Below are positions 41,189 to 42,520 of a stretch of 42,520 bases of DNA, in pieces (within the stretch, counting starts at the first letter, position 1; each line of letters opens with the position of its first letter). This DNA comes from Geobacter sp. UBA698. GTDB lineage: Bacteria > Desulfobacterota > Desulfuromonadia > Geobacterales > Pseudopelobacteraceae. Where the stretch lies: NCBI GenBank assembly GCA_002298925.1, contig DBMM01000005.1, positions 1-42,520 on the forward strand, read 5' to 3'. A program made the translations under genes and the position numbers. The notes beneath the pieces are model-generated. The model was given only the letters and a program-made list of their open reading frames with translations. It had not been told where the DNA came from and searched no databases.

Positions 41189-42367
41189 ATGTTCGAATTC
41201 GATGAAACCATAGAGCAGGGTGCTATCATAAAGGTAATCGGCGTAGGTGGCGGCGGCGGGAATGCCGTGAATACGATGATCGCCAGTTCCATACTCAAGG
41301 TCGATTTTATTGTAGCCAATACCGATGCCCAGTCCCTGCGCATATCCAAGGCACCTGTCAAGATTCAGCTCGGCCGCGAACTAACCAAGGGGCTTGGCGC
41401 AGGATCAAAGCCGGAAGTCGGCAAGGATGCCGCTCTGGAAGATCGCGAAAAACTGCTGGATTCCCTCAAGGGGGCCGATCTGGTATTCATTGCTGCCGGC
41501 ATGGGTGGCGGTACCGGAACCGGAGCTGCTCCGGTCATTGCCGAGGTGGCCCGCGAATCCGGAACGCTGACCGTGGGTGTCGTCACAAAGCCGTTCACCT
41601 ACGAAGGCAAGGCCCGCGCGGAACAGGCCGAGCGTGGTATCAACGAACTCAAGAAACATGTTGATTCACTGATCATCATCCCCAATGATCGCTTGATCAG
41701 CATGGCCAGCAAAAACATCTCGCTGTTTGACGCCTTCAAGCCGTCTGATGACGTTCTGCGTCAGGCCGTTCAAGGCATTTCTGAGCTGATCACCTCCACC
41801 GGCATGATGAACCTTGACTTTGCCGATGTGAAAACCGTCATGAGTGTGCGCGGCATGGCCATGATGGGCATCGGTACCGGCAGCGGCGACAACCGTGCCG
41901 CCGATGCGGTCAACTGTGCCATTTCCAGCCCGCTGCTGGAGGATAACGACATTTCCGGCGCCAAGGGTGTGCTGGTCAACATCACCGGTTCCGAGTCCAT
42001 GACCATGGATGACTACAATACGGTGAACCGGATTGTTCATGAGAAGGTTCATCCCGAGGCCAACATCAAGATCGGTGTTGTCAGGGACGACAATCTGGGC
42101 GAGATCATCAAGGTTACGGTGATTGCCACCGGTTTCGGAGACCGTTTTGATACCGACAAGGGGCGCGAGTACCGCATGAGCTCAGTGCCGCATCCCGAAA
42201 AGCTGGCTACAAGCAAAAACCTGCTGGATATTCCGACCTTCAAGCGCGATCGCCTGCAGACCGAACAAACCAGCCGGGTGCGTCCTCCGGTCAGTTACTC
42301 GGCCTATGTTGAAGAGGATGAGGATCAGTACGACATCCCCACCTTTTTGAGAAAATCAGTCGACTAG
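41189..42367 (+). CDS. ftsZ: Cell division GTPase FtsZ
   Basis: 392 residues, tubulin-like GTPase that forms the Z ring. GVGGGGGNAVNTM (residues 18-30), the GTP signature GGGTGTG at 106-112, the T7 region NLDFADVKTVM, a linker and the conserved C-terminal tail DIPTFLRKSVD (382-392) that binds FtsA. AAAGGGGG precedes the ATG. Last gene of the cluster; no lpxC follows. Confidence 0.98.
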   Translation: MFEFDETIEQGAIIKVIGVGGGGGNAVNTMIASSILKVDFIVANTDAQSLRISKAPVKIQLGRELTKGLGAGSKPEVGKDAALEDREKLLDSLKGADLVFIAAGMGGGTGTGAAPVIAEVARESGTLTVGVVTKPFTYEGKARAEQAERGINELKKHVDSLIIIPNDRLISMASKNISLFDAFKPSDDVLRQAVQGISELITSTGMMNLDFADVKTVMSVRGMAMMGIGTGSGDNRAADAVNCAISSPLLEDNDISGAKGVLVNITGSESMTMDDYNTVNRIVHEKVHPEANIKIGVVRDDNLGEIIKVTVIATGFGDRFDTDKGREYRMSSVPHPEKLATSKNLLDIPTFKRDRLQTEQTSRVRPPVSYSAYVEEDEDQYDIPTFLRKSVD

Positions 42368-42381
42368 TTTACAGTTGTGCA

Positions 42382-42413
42382 GAGAAGGGGTGTCCCTTGT
42401 GACGCTCCTTCTC
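42382..42413 (+). terminator. First hairpin after ftsZ
   Basis: Perfect 7-bp stem GAGAAGG/CCTTCTC (42382-42388 and 42407-42413), 18-nt loop, then GCTTTT. Weak U-run; probably a helper to the stronger terminator that follows. Confidence 0.4.
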
Positions 42414-42419
42414 GCTTTT

Positions 42420-42465
42420 GCCCGGTCTCTCCGCTTTCCCCCTCCTGGAGAACCGGGCTTTTTTT
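42420..42465 (+). terminator. Rho-independent terminator of the dcw cluster
   Basis: A 12-bp stem with one bulged base (42420-42432 with 42447-42458), then seven T (42459-42465). Nothing supportable remains in the last 55 nt. Confidence 0.9.
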
Positions 42466-42520
42466 GTCCAAACCTCCCGGCATTTACTCTTTAGGTATTA
42501 TACTCGTGACAGTACATCAT

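Overview
The window looks like the chromosome of a Geobacterales bacterium (Desulfuromonadota; Geobacter, Trichlorobacter or Pelobacter propionicus type). This is inferred from gene content and order, not from a database search. Clues are a high-GC genome, a DHH-CBS-nucleotidyltransferase tRNA enzyme, an EfpL-like elongation factor, PilZ proteins, a TolB-like/FG-GAP exported protein, and a complete uninterrupted dcw cluster with an mDAP-type MurE and a PASTA-tailed FtsI.

Layout. Positions 1-7913 carry mixed housekeeping genes: a PilZ protein, class II aldolase (fba), tRNA 2-selenouridine synthase (selU) with an Slp-type lipoprotein, gluQ, ppnP, a small glycine-zipper protein and the large tRNA nucleotidyltransferase. 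Positions 7914-13838 are the accessory part. They hold a REP-associated tyrosine transposase gene framed by a perfect 27-bp inverted repeat, a small membrane-protein gene with two compensating frame changes at homopolymers, a lipoprotein-like alpha/beta hydrolase, and an overlapping DUF3015/DUF4105 gene pair. Positions 13839-18730 hold pfkA, an aminotransferase coupled to a MaoC-like gene (opposite strand), queF, efp and a second PilZ protein. Positions 18840-23957 hold an exported TolB-like/FG-GAP protein, a CAT-anticodon tRNA (probably Ile2), a Nif3-like protein, a coiled-coil zinc-ribbon protein, RNase P RNA, a cysteine-rich YkgJ-like protein and a small conserved protein, closed by a strong terminator.

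From 24050 to 42465 runs the whole dcw cluster: mraZ-rsmH-ftsL-ftsI-murE-murF-mraY-murD-ftsW-murG-murC-murB-ddl-ftsQ-ftsA-ftsZ. It begins with a near-consensus promoter followed by 10-bp spaced GTGG repeats that match an MraZ operator, and ends with a terminator after ftsZ. Many junctions overlap or touch (rsmH, ftsI, murF, murG, murC, ddl, ftsA). A palindromic element sits between murD and ftsW, and ftsZ has a likely promoter of its own. The cluster supplies lipid II synthesis (MurB-F, Ddl, MraY, MurG), septal glycan polymerisation and crosslinking (FtsW/FtsI) and the divisome core (FtsL/Q/A/Z).

The best candidates for something undescribed lie in the accessory region: the inverted-repeat-bounded transposase whose own promoter overlaps its terminal repeat, and the DUF3015-DUF4105 envelope gene pair. 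Most of the rest is well-understood core biology.
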